In this document: positions 14,864 through 24,120 of the stretch, in pieces
How positions within the stretch are numbered: the stretch's first letter is position 1
Layout: each line of letters begins with the position of its first letter
Assembly (NCBI GenBank): GCA_028719045.1
Contig: JAQULD010000003.1
Span: forward strand, 1-34,890
From: Candidatus Omnitrophota bacterium
GTDB taxonomy: Bacteria; Omnitrophota; Koll11; Gygaellales; Profunditerraquicolaceae
DNA: 34,890 bases
Direction: 5' to 3'
The notes under the pieces: generated by a model
What the model was told of the DNA's origin: nothing
The model's input: the letters and a program-made list of their open reading frames with translations, nothing else
The model's database searches: none
Position numbers and translations under genes: made by a program

Positions 14864-15793
14864 ATGGAGACTCTGAAAAAAATAAGGGAAAAGGCGAGGA
14901 CTGATCTCAAAACTATTGTTTTGCCGGAGTATTACGACAAAAGGGTAGCGGAAGCGGCTAAAATCATCCAGCAGGAAGGCTTGGCTAAAGTCATACTGCT
15001 TGATAAGGACAAGATGGACCGCGGTGACAAAGAGAGGTATATAGAAGAATATTACCAAATGCGGCAGGGAAAAGGCATGGATCTTGAAACCGCAAGAAAA
15101 TTATTCGAAGACCCCCTTTATTACGCCGCGATGATGGCCAGGGAAGGCAAGGCTGATGGCTTTGTAGCCGGCGCGGCGCACACCACCGCTGATGTGGCGC
15201 GCGCGGCGATCCACTGCATTGGAATGCAGGAAGACATCAATATCGCTTCCAGCTGTTTCATCATGGTAGTGCCGGGGTGCCGGTACGGCGAGGACGGGAC
15301 TTTTATTTTCGCTGATTGCGGCATCATACCCGAGCCAAACGGCAGGCAGCTCGCCTGTATAGCCTATTCTTCAGCAAAACTTATAAATAAGGTGCTGGGA
15401 TTTACGCCTTACATCGCTATGTTAAGCTATTCCACCAAGGGGTCGGCAGACTGCAGGTCTACCCCCAAGATCACGGAGGCATTGGGTTTGTTAAAACAAA
15501 TGGCCCCCGATCTGATCGCTGACGGTGAACTGCAGGTAGACGCCGCCATCATACCTGAAGTGGCCAGGATAAAAACGCCTAACAGCCCTATGGCCGGCAG
15601 GGCTAATGTTTTAATATTCCCTAACCTTGAAGCGGGCAATATAAGTTATAAACTTGTTGAACGCCTCGCCGGAGCGCGGGCGATCGGGCCGCTGATTTTA
15701 GGCTTGAATAAACCTTGCAGTGACTTGTCCCGCGGATGTTCAGCCGAAGACGTGGTCGACTGCGTAGCGGTCACCGCGATAAGGGCGCAATAA
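14864..15793 (+). CDS. pta: Phosphate acetyltransferase
   Basis: 309 residues, catalytic PTA_PTB domain only. It interconverts acetyl-CoA and acetyl phosphate in the cytoplasm. Family hallmarks are DGFVAGAAHTTADVARA (near 100), FADCGIIPEP and the C-terminal NLEAGNISYKLVERLAGA with GLNKPCSDLSRGC. It is somewhat shorter than typical stand-alone Pta (about 325-330). It has an AAGGAG ribosome site eight bases before ATG 14864. It sits between its likely regulator (DRTGG protein) and acetate kinase, completing a route from acetyl-CoA to acetate plus ATP or the reverse. Confidence 0.93.
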   Translation: METLKKIREKARTDLKTIVLPEYYDKRVAEAAKIIQQEGLAKVILLDKDKMDRGDKERYIEEYYQMRQGKGMDLETARKLFEDPLYYAAMMAREGKADGFVAGAAHTTADVARAAIHCIGMQEDINIASSCFIMVVPGCRYGEDGTFIFADCGIIPEPNGRQLACIAYSSAKLINKVLGFTPYIAMLSYSTKGSADCRSTPKITEALGLLKQMAPDLIADGELQVDAAIIPEVARIKTPNSPMAGRANVLIFPNLEAGNISYKLVERLAGARAIGPLILGLNKPCSDLSRGCSAEDVVDCVAVTAIRAQ

Positions 15794-15798
15794 TAAAT

Positions 15799-16866
15799 AT
15801 GAGAATACTGGTCATTAACTGCGGCAGTTCTTCCATAAAATACAAGCTTTTCCTTATGCCCGGAGGCAAACTTATCTCCAAGGGGCTTATCGAGCATATC
15901 GGGGAAAAGGGCTCTGAGATCCAGGACCACTATACCGGATTAAAGAGAATTTTAAAAGAAATAGACCATATTGACCTTGTGGGGCACCGGGTAGTGCATG
16001 GAGCGGAGAAGTTCAAGAAGCCCGCTTTGATCGACAGTTCCGTTATCCGCCAGATTAAAGAATGTTGCTTACTGGCGCCGCTGCATAATCCGGCCAACCT
16101 TGAAGGCATTCTGGCATGCAAGAAGCTTCTCCCCGGGGTGGACCAGGTAGCTGTATTCGACACAGCGTTCCATCAGACGCTGCCCGAGTACGCCTATATT
16201 TACGGCCTGCCGTATGAATATTACACGAAATTCGGCATCAGGAAATACGGGTTTCACGGCACTAGCCACGATTATGTGGCCCATGAGGCCGCGCACATAC
16301 TGAAACGCCCTTTGAATAAATTAAAGATCATTACCTGTCATCTCGGCAACGGATGCAGTATCACCGCGGTAAACAGGGGCAGATCATGCGATACGAGCAT
16401 GGGATTTACTCCGTTGGAAGGGTTGATAATGGGCACCCGCTGCGGAGATATCGATCCGGCCCTGGTTACTTATATCATGTCAAGAGAGAAGCTTTCTATA
16501 AGCCAGATTGATAATGTTTTAAACAAACAGAGCGGCCTTAAAGGTATTTCAGGGATAAGCAACGACATGCGTACCCTTTTTGAAAAGATCGGGATCGGCA
16601 ATGAACGCGCGAAACTGGCGATCGATATGTTTGCTTACAGGATAAAGAAATATATCGGCTCATACATCGCGGTAATGGGAGGATGCGACGCCTTGGTTTT
16701 TACCGGAGGTATAGGTGAGAATAAAAAAGAGATCTGCGCGAAGCTCTGCCGTGAGGTGTCCGTTTTTCTCAAGAAAAAGCCGAAGTTCCTGGTTATTCCG
16801 ACAAATGAAGAACTGATGATCGCCCGTCAGGCGTTTTCTCTGGTAAAGAAATTAGAACAAGATTGA
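15799..16866 (+). CDS. ackA: Acetate kinase
   Basis: 355 residues from ATG 15799, chosen because it begins with the conserved MRILVINCGSSSIKYK; an upstream in-frame ATG at 15736 lies within pta. ASKHA-fold motifs are VGHRVVHG, FDTAFHQTLP, KYGFHGTSHDY, CHLGNGCS, TPLEGLIMGTRCGD, FTGGIGEN and the terminal PTNEE. It makes ATP from acetyl phosphate and ADP. It is shorter than the usual roughly 400 residues, but all motifs are present, so it should be active. It starts five bases after pta without a clear ribosome site, so coupling is likely. Confidence 0.94.
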   Translation: MRILVINCGSSSIKYKLFLMPGGKLISKGLIEHIGEKGSEIQDHYTGLKRILKEIDHIDLVGHRVVHGAEKFKKPALIDSSVIRQIKECCLLAPLHNPANLEGILACKKLLPGVDQVAVFDTAFHQTLPEYAYIYGLPYEYYTKFGIRKYGFHGTSHDYVAHEAAHILKRPLNKLKIITCHLGNGCSITAVNRGRSCDTSMGFTPLEGLIMGTRCGDIDPALVTYIMSREKLSISQIDNVLNKQSGLKGISGISNDMRTLFEKIGIGNERAKLAIDMFAYRIKKYIGSYIAVMGGCDALVFTGGIGENKKEICAKLCREVSVFLKKKPKFLVIPTNEELMIARQAFSLVKKLEQD

Positions 16867-16881
16867 CAGAAAAGAGACCAT

Positions 16882-17394
16882 ATGGCAAAAGCCGTAATGA
16901 TCATAGCCAGCGAAGGATTCAGAGACGAGGAATTATTCAAGCCTAAAGAGGTACTGGAGAGGAACTCCATTGAAGTAAAGATCGCTTCAACCACGCTTAA
17001 CCAGGCCAAAGGGGTGCTAGGCGGAAAAGCCAAACCCGATATTTTATTAAAGGATATAGATTTAAAAGATTTTAACGGCGTGATATTCATCGGGGGCGTG
17101 GGGGCCAGCCAATACTGGGACGATCCCGTTGCCCATAAGCTCGCAAAAGAGACAGCCGCCTCGGGAAAGGTCATCGCCGCTATTTGCATCGGACCTGTGA
17201 TCCTGGCCAAAGCGGGTATTTTAAAAGGGAAGCGCGCCACGGTCTGGTCTACCGACGCCGGCCAGCTTAGATTTAACGGCGCCAACTACACTGGTAAAGA
17301 CGTTGAGAGAGACGGCAACATTATTACCGCTGCCGGGCCTTTTGCCGCCGAACAGTTTGGAGAGGAACTGGTCAAAGCGCTTAGAGGCGAATAA
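16882..17394 (+). CDS. DJ-1/PfpI family protein
   Basis: 170 residues, close to PfpI length. The nucleophile-elbow cysteine is Cys102 in AAICIGP, and the conserved acidic residue is in GFRDEELFKP (Glu16/17). GGVGASQYWDD is the typical loop before it. Members act as glyoxalase/deglycase-like enzymes, chaperones or peptidases; activity cannot be told from sequence. It lies 15 bp after ackA in the same run with thioredoxin genes, so a stress-protection role is plausible. Confidence 0.88.
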   Translation: MAKAVMIIASEGFRDEELFKPKEVLERNSIEVKIASTTLNQAKGVLGGKAKPDILLKDIDLKDFNGVIFIGGVGASQYWDDPVAHKLAKETAASGKVIAAICIGPVILAKAGILKGKRATVWSTDAGQLRFNGANYTGKDVERDGNIITAAGPFAAEQFGEELVKALRGE

Positions 17395-17407
17395 CTTGGG
17401 GAATAAT

Positions 17408-17758
17408 ATGTTCAGGACAATTTTAAAATCAAAGATCCACAGGGCGCGCGTCACTGAAGCCAACCTTTATTATGAAGGAAGCATTACTATAGATTCTGCG
17501 TTAATGAAAAAAGCGGACATCATTGCCGGAGAAAAGGTTGAGGTTTTTAACCTGAATAACGGCGTACGCCTTGAGACTTACGCTATTGAAGGCAAGAAGA
17601 ATTCCGGGATAATATGCCTGAACGGGCCTTCCGCCCGAGGCGCCTGTATCGGTGATGAAGTGATAATTGTTTCTTATGTGAGCGTGGATGAAAAAGAAGC
17701 GAAAACCGTCAAGGCAAGGATAGTGTCGGTAGATGAGCGAAACAGGATTAAAAATTAG
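17408..17758 (+). CDS. panD: Aspartate 1-decarboxylase
   Basis: 116 residues from ATG 17408 (MFRTILKSKIHRARV, the conserved N-terminus); an in-frame upstream ATG at 17303 lies inside the preceding gene. The pro-enzyme self-cleaves between Gly24 and Ser25 (YYEGSITID) to make the pyruvoyl cofactor. It converts aspartate to beta-alanine for pantothenate and CoA. N72-G73-type motif LNGPSARGA is present. It overlaps the deformylase gene by 26 bp. Confidence 0.95.
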   Translation: MFRTILKSKIHRARVTEANLYYEGSITIDSALMKKADIIAGEKVEVFNLNNGVRLETYAIEGKKNSGIICLNGPSARGACIGDEVIIVSYVSVDEKEAKTVKARIVSVDERNRIKN

Positions 17759-18275
17759 GACACTGGGAGACCAGGTATTACGCAAAAAAGCCAAGTCTGT
17801 GAGCCAGGTCGATGACCGCTGCAGGGATATCCTTAGCGCCATGGCGAGATTGATGTATGATTCTCAGGGCATCGGCCTTGCCGCCCCGCAGATAGGCGTA
17901 AGCGAATCCCTGATAGTCATAGACTGCGGCCAGGGCCTTTATAAACTGGTTAACCCTAAAATAATAAAGAAGGAAGGACGCCAGTCCATGGAAGAAGGCT
18001 GTCTTAGCGTGCCGGGCGTTTCCATAAAAGTAAAGCGGGCAAAGAAAGTCATTGTTAAGGCCAGGGATGAAAACGGCAAGCTCGTGAGCATGGAAGCGCA
18101 GGATTTGCTCGCTTGCGTATTCCAGCACGAAATCGACCACCTTAACGGCAAACTTATCGTAGACTACGCTTCTTTATTGGAAAAGATCAAGTTCAAAAAA
18201 AGAATAGCCCAGTTGAAGGAAAAGGCGGGAAATGAAAAGCCGTCCGAACCAAAAACAAAACCCAATAAATTGTAA
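17733..18275 (+). CDS. def: Peptide deformylase
   Basis: 180 residues. All three motifs are intact: GIGLAAPQ (46-53), EGCLS (88-92) with metal-binding Cys90, and QHEIDH (131-136) with metal-binding His132 and His136 and catalytic Glu133. It removes the N-formyl group from nascent proteins. A charged C-terminal tail (about 155-180, Lys/Glu/Pro rich) follows the domain. The start is inside panD; there is no other methionine before the conserved LKIRTLGD. Confidence 0.95.
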   Translation: MSETGLKIRTLGDQVLRKKAKSVSQVDDRCRDILSAMARLMYDSQGIGLAAPQIGVSESLIVIDCGQGLYKLVNPKIIKKEGRQSMEEGCLSVPGVSIKVKRAKKVIVKARDENGKLVSMEAQDLLACVFQHEIDHLNGKLIVDYASLLEKIKFKKRIAQLKEKAGNEKPSEPKTKPNKL

Positions 18276-18283
18276 TTGTTCTT

Positions 18284-19210
18284 ATGAGCATTCCTGAATC
18301 AGATTTGATCATAATCGGCGCGGGTCCCGCAGGCTTGACCGCGGCTATTTACGCCGGCAGATACCGGCTCAATACGTTGCTGCTTGAGAAATTATCCGCA
18401 GGAGGCCAGATCATCCTGTCTCCGACCATCGAAAACTATCCGGGCTTTCCCGGAGGCATATCCACGCATGAACTTATCGAGAGATTTAAAAAACAGACAG
18501 AAGAACTTGATATAAACGTTGTATCCGAGGAAGTCACGGGTTTGGAGGAGAAAGGCAAGTCCGGCTTCACCGTAAAAACCCAGGATAAATCTTTTGAAAC
18601 AAAGTCGGTCATTATCGCCAGCGGCGCCCAGTCTAAGCGTTTAGGGGTGCCCGGAGAACAGAAGCTGATAGGAAGGGGTGTTTCTTACTGCGGCACCTGC
18701 GACGGGCCTTTTTTCAAGAACAAGGATATCGCTGTAGTAGGCGGCGGAGACAGGGCTATAGAAGAAGCGATATTCCTGACCTGTTACGCGAAAACCGTGT
18801 ATTTGATACACAGAAGAGACGCGTTGCGCGCTTCAAAAATACTGGAAGAAAAAGCAAAAAGTAACCCAAAAATAAAATTTATTTTAAACAGCGTTATTGA
18901 GGAAATTTCCGGAGAGAACAAAGTGGAATCGGTAAAGGTCAAGAACTTAAAAACCGGTTCTGCGGAAGTTCTTCCCTTGCAGGGTGTATTCATATTTATC
19001 GGGATCGATCCGAACACCGGGTTCATAAAGGATAAATTGTCCTTAGACCAGGCCGGTTTCATTATAACTGATGAGAATATGAAAACTTCAAAGGAGGGTA
19101 TCTTTGCCTGCGGAGACTGCCGCAAGAAGGGCCTATACCAGGTTGTCAATAGCTGTGGGGAGGGCGCTTCCGCCGCGTATTCCGCGCACGGGTATTTGCT
19201 AAATCTATGA
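18284..19210 (+). CDS. trxB: Thioredoxin reductase (NADPH)
   Basis: 308 residues, normal length. The FAD-binding motif is GAGPAGLTAA (12-21), the redox pair is CGTCDG (Cys136/Cys139), the NADPH-domain glycine motif is VGGGDRAIEEA, and HRRDALRAS is the NADPH phosphate-binding basic motif. The C-terminal FACGDCRKKGLYQV fits the family. It recycles the thioredoxin encoded at 13453. Note GGGDRA where GGGDSA is usual. The stop overlaps the pckG start (ATGA). Confidence 0.94.
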   Translation: MSIPESDLIIIGAGPAGLTAAIYAGRYRLNTLLLEKLSAGGQIILSPTIENYPGFPGGISTHELIERFKKQTEELDINVVSEEVTGLEEKGKSGFTVKTQDKSFETKSVIIASGAQSKRLGVPGEQKLIGRGVSYCGTCDGPFFKNKDIAVVGGGDRAIEEAIFLTCYAKTVYLIHRRDALRASKILEEKAKSNPKIKFILNSVIEEISGENKVESVKVKNLKTGSAEVLPLQGVFIFIGIDPNTGFIKDKLSLDQAGFIITDENMKTSKEGIFACGDCRKKGLYQVVNSCGEGASAAYSAHGYLLNL

Positions 19211-20997
19211 ATAAAACAATCGTGCATAATAAAAAACTGAAGGATTGGGTAATCAAAATGGCTAAGATGTGCCAGCCGGACAACATTGTCTGGATTGACG
19301 GCACTAAAGAACAGAAAGAACTCCTGGAAAAGGAGGCTGTCGCCGCAGGAGAACTCATTCCTTTGAACCAGGAAAAATTGCCGGGCTGCTTCCTGCACCG
19401 TACCAATCCTAATGATGTCGCCCGGACAGAACATCTTACCTTTATCTGTACCAAGAATAAACATGAAGCGGGGCCAACCAATAACTGGATGTCTCCTGCC
19501 GCCGGCTATAGAAAAGCCAGGGCGATCTTTAAAGGGGCCATGAAGGGCAGGAATATGTATGTTATCCCGTTTTCCATGGGCCCTGTAGGTTCAGATTTCA
19601 GTAAAATAGGTGTTGAACTGACCGATTCCAGATATGTGGTATTGAATATGATGATTATGACCAGGGTCGGATCGAGCGTTTTGGCGGAATTAAATAAAGG
19701 CGCCGATTTTACCCGTTGCCTGCATTCCACGGCGGATTTAAATGAGGAAAGAAGGCTTATCCTGCATTTCCCGCAGGATAATACTATCTGGAGCGTGGGT
19801 TCCGGCTACGGCGGAAACGTGCTTTTGGGAAAGAAGTGCCTGTCGCTTAGGCTGGCCAGTTTTATGGGTTTGAAAGAAAAATGGCTGGCGGAGCATATGC
19901 TTATTATGGGCGTGGAAGAACCTAATGGCAGAATAGATTATATCGCTGCGGCTTTTCCCAGCGCCTGCGGTAAAACCAATCTCGCCATGTTGATCCCTCC
20001 TGAAGGATTAAAAAGGAAAGGTTACAGGATCTGGACGGTAGGCGATGATATATCCTGGATGCGTATTGATTCAGACGGAAAGCTTTGGGCCGTTAACCCG
20101 GAAACAGGATTTTTCGGGGTGGCTCCGGGCACGAACTCCAAAACCAACCCTAATATGGTTGAGACCATAAAGAAAAATACAATATACACGAACGTGCTTT
20201 TAAGGCCTGATGGCACAGTCTGGTGGGAAGGGGCTGACGGCGAGACGCCCGCGGCAGGAGTTGACTGGCGCGGCATCCCCTGGAAGCCGGGAATGTTGGA
20301 CAACGAAGGAAAACCTGTATTGGCGGCGCATCCGAACAGCCGCTTTACCGCTCCGATCATGCAGTGCCCTTCAGCTTCTTTCAGGCTGGAACAGCCTCAC
20401 GGCGTGCCGATTTCCGCGATCGTTTTCGGCGGAAGAAGGCAGCATTTGGCTCCGCTCGTATACGAATCTTTCAACTGGCAGCATGGGGTATTTGTCGGCG
20501 CGACCATGGCCAGCGAGCGCACTGCCGCGCAGGTAGGCAAATTAGGCGAGGTCAGAAGGGACCCCATGGCGATGCTGCCATTCTGCGGTTATAATATGGG
20601 TTTTTATTTCCGTCATTGGCTTAATATGGGGAAAAAGATGGCGAAGGCGCCCAAGATTTTCCATGTTAACTGGTTCAGGATGGATGCTCACGGAAAATTC
20701 TTATGGCCGGGCTACACGGAAAATCTCCGGATTTTAGAATGGATATTGGATAGATGCAATGATAAAGTGGAAGCGCAGGATTCTCCTATCGGATACATCC
20801 CTAAGGTCAGGGATATAGATATGACCGGCATGCACATTGCTTTGGAGACTATGGATAAGTTGTTTGCCATAGAAAAAAAAGACTGGCTTGAAGAATTAAA
20901 AGGCGTAAAGAAATTTTTCCAGTTGTTTAAAAATGACCTGCCCGAGGAAATGTGGAAAGAGTTTGAAGGGCTGGAAGAAAGGCTCCGGAAGGAGTAG
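19207..20997 (+). CDS. pckG: Phosphoenolpyruvate carboxykinase (GTP)
   Basis: 596 residues, full length. Kinase motif 1a is [15 protein letters not shown] (248-262) with the reactive cysteine Cys254 found only in the GTP family. Other motifs are GDDISWMR (279-286), FGVAPGTN and [12 protein letters not shown]. It interconverts oxaloacetate and PEP with GTP/GDP, for gluconeogenesis or, in some anaerobes, CO2 fixation. It starts within the trxB stop. The Arg-rich C-terminal end overlaps nothing; purC follows at once. Confidence 0.95.
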   Translation: MNKTIVHNKKLKDWVIKMAKMCQPDNIVWIDGTKEQKELLEKEAVAAGELIPLNQEKLPGCFLHRTNPNDVARTEHLTFICTKNKHEAGPTNNWMSPAAGYRKARAIFKGAMKGRNMYVIPFSMGPVGSDFSKIGVELTDSRYVVLNMMIMTRVGSSVLAELNKGADFTRCLHSTADLNEERRLILHFPQDNTIWSVGSGYGGNVLLGKKCLSLRLASFMGLKEKWLAEHMLIMGVEEPNGRIDYIAAAFPSACGKTNLAMLIPPEGLKRKGYRIWTVGDDISWMRIDSDGKLWAVNPETGFFGVAPGTNSKTNPNMVETIKKNTIYTNVLLRPDGTVWWEGADGETPAAGVDWRGIPWKPGMLDNEGKPVLAAHPNSRFTAPIMQCPSASFRLEQPHGVPISAIVFGGRRQHLAPLVYESFNWQHGVFVGATMASERTAAQVGKLGEVRRDPMAMLPFCGYNMGFYFRHWLNMGKKMAKAPKIFHVNWFRMDAHGKFLWPGYTENLRILEWILDRCNDKVEAQDSPIGYIPKVRDIDMTGMHIALETMDKLFAIEKKDWLEELKGVKKFFQLFKNDLPEEMWKEFEGLEERLRKE

Positions 20998-20998
20998 T

Positions 20999-21898
20999 AT
21001 GCAAGAAAAAGTCCTCCTGAATACGGATTTAAAAGGCTTGACGCTCTTTAAAAGAGGCAAGGTCCGCGACGTCTATGACCTTGGGGATAAGCTGCTGATT
21101 GTTTCCACCGACAGGATATCCTGTTTTGATGTGGTATTATCCTGCGGGATCCCCTATAAAGGCAGGGTCTTGACGGGGCTTTCCTGTTTCTGGTTCGATT
21201 TTCTTAAATCCGTTGTGCCTAACCATCTCGTGACCGCTTCCGCGGATACTTTTCCGCAGGAGCTTCAAAAATACAAAGACAGTTTGGCGGGGCGCTCCAT
21301 GCTCGTATTAAAGACTAAACCGCTTCCGATCGAATGCGTGGTTAGAGGTTACCTTTCCGGCTCCGGTTGGAAAGAATACCTGAAATCGCAGTCTGTCTGC
21401 GGGATCCGCCTGCCTCCCGGGCTCCTGGAATCGGACAAATTACCGGAGGTCCTGTTTACCCCTTCCACCAAAGAAGACGTCGGCCATGACAGGAATATCA
21501 ATCAGGATGAGGCGGAAAAACTGGTGGGAAAAGAGACCGCTTTAAGAATAAAACAGGTAAGTATCGCGATCTACGAAAAAGCCCGCGATTACGCGTTAGA
21601 AAAGGGCATTATTATAGCGGATACAAAATTTGAATTCGGCTTCTATAATGATGAGCTTATCCTGATAGACGAAGCTCTTACGCCAGATTCTTCCAGGTTC
21701 TGGCCGATGGATAAATACCGGCCAGGCAGCCCTCAGCCAAGTTACGACAAACAATTTGTCAGGGATTATCTGGAAAGTTTGGTTTGGGACAAAAATCCTC
21801 CCGCGCCTAAATTGCCGGAAGATATCATTGCCAGGACCAGCGATAAATACCTTGAGGCCTACCGCAGGTTAACCGGTAAAGCGCTTAAAACCCGATAA
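20999..21898 (+). CDS. purC: Phosphoribosylaminoimidazole-succinocarboxamide synthase
   Basis: 299 residues from ATG 20999, which follows AAGGAG (20989-20994); an earlier in-frame ATG at 20933 lies inside pckG. Signatures are [28 protein letters not shown] and [13 protein letters not shown]. It condenses CAIR with aspartate using ATP in purine synthesis. No other pur gene is nearby. The longer form with a C-terminal PDYxR-like extension is the yeast/alpha-type length rather than the 240-residue E. coli type. Confidence 0.94.
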   Translation: MQEKVLLNTDLKGLTLFKRGKVRDVYDLGDKLLIVSTDRISCFDVVLSCGIPYKGRVLTGLSCFWFDFLKSVVPNHLVTASADTFPQELQKYKDSLAGRSMLVLKTKPLPIECVVRGYLSGSGWKEYLKSQSVCGIRLPPGLLESDKLPEVLFTPSTKEDVGHDRNINQDEAEKLVGKETALRIKQVSIAIYEKARDYALEKGIIIADTKFEFGFYNDELILIDEALTPDSSRFWPMDKYRPGSPQPSYDKQFVRDYLESLVWDKNPPAPKLPEDIIARTSDKYLEAYRRLTGKALKTR

Positions 21899-22885
21899 AT
21901 GGCGATCCTGAAAAAGACATTTTCCATAATTTTTAGAATCAGCATAAGTTTTGTTTTGCTGATTTTTTTGTTTAACCAGGTGGATATAAAGCGCCTGTTT
22001 TCTATAATGAAAAGCGCCGACCTCAATATCCTTCTCCTGGGATTTTGTATTTTCTCCCTGAATTATATTTTTTGTTTCCTGCGTTGGGAGATGCTGCTTA
22101 AGGCGGTAAAGGTTTTCCTCCCCTTTAAGAGAGTGGTTAAATCTTACAGCGGCGGGATTTTCTTCAGCCTTTTCCTGCCGTCCACGATAGGAGGGGATTT
22201 CGTGCGCACCGTAGACCTTGCCGTGCACACTAAAAAACCAAGCCAGATCATGGCTACCGTCATCTTGGACAGGCTAAGCGGTTTCATAGGGCTCGTTACG
22301 GTGGCGTTACTGGCGTTGTATTTCGGCAGGAGCTTTATAACCGATAAAAGCGTTATCACCGCTATGGGTATAATAACCCTGATATTAGTAGCTATACTTC
22401 TCGTATTGTTCAATGATTTCCTTTACTGGAGGATCAATTATTTCCTGAAATCATATAAAAAAGCTTCTAACAATAACAAGGCCGGCCTCATCCACAGGAT
22501 AAGAGAGCTGCTCAAGGAAACTCACAGCGAAATACACCATTTCCGCAATAACAAGAAGATAATACTTATGAACCTGGGATTGTCTTTTATTATCCAGGTG
22601 ATTTCCCCTCTGACATTCTATTTTATCTCCCTGTCTCTTGGGATAAAATTGAATGTTTTGTATTTTTTTGTTTTCTTGACTATAATCGGCGCTATCACTT
22701 TGCTTCCGATTTCTATCGGTGGCCTTGGCCTGAGGGACGCGGCAACGATCTTCTTTTTCGCCAAAGTCGGGGTTGCCAAGGACATGGCTTTCGCGATGTC
22801 GCTTCTGAATTTCATTTTTATCCTTATATATGCCGGCATAGGAGGAATTATCTATGTCCTTACAGTTCGTAATAGACGGGTATAA
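21899..22885 (+). CDS. LPG-synthase-type flippase-like membrane protein (UPF0104)
   Basis: 328 residues, about eight hydrophobic segments. Characteristic features of the lysylphosphatidylglycerol synthase transmembrane family are visible: GGIFFSLFLPSTIGGDFVRT near 80-100, VILDRLSGFIGL and the late LPISIGGLGLRDAA. Only the membrane module is present; no aminoacyl-transferase (GNAT-like) domain follows, so lysyl transfer is unlikely. Such proteins are thought to move or recognise lipids or lipid-linked glycans. The ATG directly follows the purC stop. The 3' end overlaps the NYN gene by 32 bp. Confidence 0.85.
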   Translation: MAILKKTFSIIFRISISFVLLIFLFNQVDIKRLFSIMKSADLNILLLGFCIFSLNYIFCFLRWEMLLKAVKVFLPFKRVVKSYSGGIFFSLFLPSTIGGDFVRTVDLAVHTKKPSQIMATVILDRLSGFIGLVTVALLALYFGRSFITDKSVITAMGIITLILVAILLVLFNDFLYWRINYFLKSYKKASNNNKAGLIHRIRELLKETHSEIHHFRNNKKIILMNLGLSFIIQVISPLTFYFISLSLGIKLNVLYFFVFLTIIGAITLLPISIGGLGLRDAATIFFFAKVGVAKDMAFAMSLLNFIFILIYAGIGGIIYVLTVRNRRV

Positions 22886-23336
22886 TGTAATCAAACACGC
22901 CGCGTTTAACCCCGCCTCAAAAAACATAGACAGAAAAATAGCCCTTGCCGAATTCATCAGCTTAAATAAGCTTTGCGGTAGCCGCAAAAATAAAGTTTTG
23001 ATCGTTTTTGACGGTTTTCCTGAAATGCCGGCGAATAACCGGGGATACGACAATATCGAATTTTCATTTTCAGGGGAAAAGACCGCTGATGAGGTAATAA
23101 AACGCCTTATAGAAGCGTCCGGGAACCCGAAGAATATCATAGTGGTTTCAGATGACAGAGAGATCCGGTTCTTTATAAGGGCGGCGGGAGCCTGTCCTTT
23201 GAGCGTGGAAGAGTTCGTGCGATACAAAAAAAGTGCTGAAAAAACAGCTAAACAAACGGCTTCCATTAAACAAGACCTGACCTACTCTCAGATGGACAAG
23301 ATTAACAAGGAATTAAGGCAGCTATGGTTGAAATAG
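22854..23336 (+). CDS. NYN-domain nuclease-like protein (YacP/Rae1 type)
   Basis: 160 residues. The N-terminal FVIDGYNVIK, VLIVFDGF, TADEVIKRLIEA and IVVSDDREIR give the acidic residues of the PIN-like NYN (DUF901) fold. YacP/Rae1 proteins are ribosome-associated endoribonucleases in Firmicutes; whether this one cleaves RNA is inference. A Lys-rich C-terminal helix follows. The start at 22854 is fixed by AGGAGG (22840-22845), even though it lies inside the preceding gene. Confidence 0.85.
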   Translation: MSLQFVIDGYNVIKHAAFNPASKNIDRKIALAEFISLNKLCGSRKNKVLIVFDGFPEMPANNRGYDNIEFSFSGEKTADEVIKRLIEASGNPKNIIVVSDDREIRFFIRAAGACPLSVEEFVRYKKSAEKTAKQTASIKQDLTYSQMDKINKELRQLWLK

Positions 23337-24109
23337 CGAAAAAAGAAGAAGAGGGCGATTTCCTGAAATTCCTGGGAACGGCGGGAGCGCGTTTCGTAAT
23401 GATAAAGCAGCTTCGCGCTTCGGGCGGCATTTGGGTCTCCTGCAAAGGGACTAATATCCTGATCGATCCCGGACCCGGGAGCGTTGTGCGCTGTTCAGCA
23501 AGCAGGCCAAAATTGGATCCCGGGAAGTTGGACGGTATAATCCTTACGCATAAGCACCTGGATCACTCGGGTGATATAAATGTAATGATCGAGGGGATGA
23601 CTGAAGGAGGATTTAAGAAAAGAGGCGTGGTTTTCGCCCCGAAAGACGCCCTGGAAAAAGACGCGGTGATCTTTCAGTATTTAAGGGGCTTTCCTGAAAA
23701 AATAGGGACATTATCCGCAAGAAAGAGTTATAATATAGGAAAGTTTGGCTTTGAGACTTCCATGAAGCACATTCATCCGGTTGAGACTTATGGCCTGAAG
23801 TTTGGCATAAACGGGGAAAAAATCGGTCTTTTGGTGGATACCAGGTATTTTGAGAAGCTCGCCGGATTTTACCGGGTGGATACCTTGATAATCGGCGTGG
23901 TTTTTTTTGATCCGCACCCCGCTATTGACCATCTTAGTTTTACTGACGTGGAAACGCTGGTAAAAGAAATAAAACCTAAACGGGCGGTACTTAACCATTT
24001 CGGCATGAGCATGCTTAAGTCCAGGCCGCATATACAGGCGGAAAAACTCTCTCAGAAGCTTGGGATAGAGGTTGTAGCCGCTTACGACGGCATGACTTTG
24101 CGCTTTTAG
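23324..24109 (+). CDS. Metallo-beta-lactamase-fold hydrolase
   Basis: 261 residues. The metal-binding motif is THKHLDH (His76, His78, Asp80, His81), a variant of HxHxDH. Further ligands probably come from the mid His (IHPVETYG), DTRYF, and the late NHFGMSM. The fold also houses RNase Z/J, glyoxalase II and UlaG-like lactonases; the domain type here is closest to Lactamase_B_2. The substrate is not identifiable. It overlaps the NYN gene by 13 bp, so the two may act together, possibly in RNA metabolism (inference). Confidence 0.85.
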   Translation: MVEIAKKEEEGDFLKFLGTAGARFVMIKQLRASGGIWVSCKGTNILIDPGPGSVVRCSASRPKLDPGKLDGIILTHKHLDHSGDINVMIEGMTEGGFKKRGVVFAPKDALEKDAVIFQYLRGFPEKIGTLSARKSYNIGKFGFETSMKHIHPVETYGLKFGINGEKIGLLVDTRYFEKLAGFYRVDTLIIGVVFFDPHPAIDHLSFTDVETLVKEIKPKRAVLNHFGMSMLKSRPHIQAEKLSQKLGIEVVAAYDGMTLRF

Positions 24110-24120
24110 GCGGTGATCTT

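Noticed and set aside
18784..19464. Antisense open frame of 226 codons opposite trxB/pckG
   Set aside because: The sense strand has unmistakable trxB and pckG motifs; the antisense product has no recognisable feature and is a codon-bias shadow.
21899..22885. True lysylphosphatidylglycerol synthase (MprF)
   Set aside because: Only the membrane module is present; the cytosolic aminoacyl-transferase domain is missing.
22451..23266. Long antisense open frame (271 codons) opposite the LPG-type and NYN genes
   Set aside because: It covers parts of two sense genes with clear family motifs and a strong AGGAGG start, and its own product shows no domain, signal or ribosome site.
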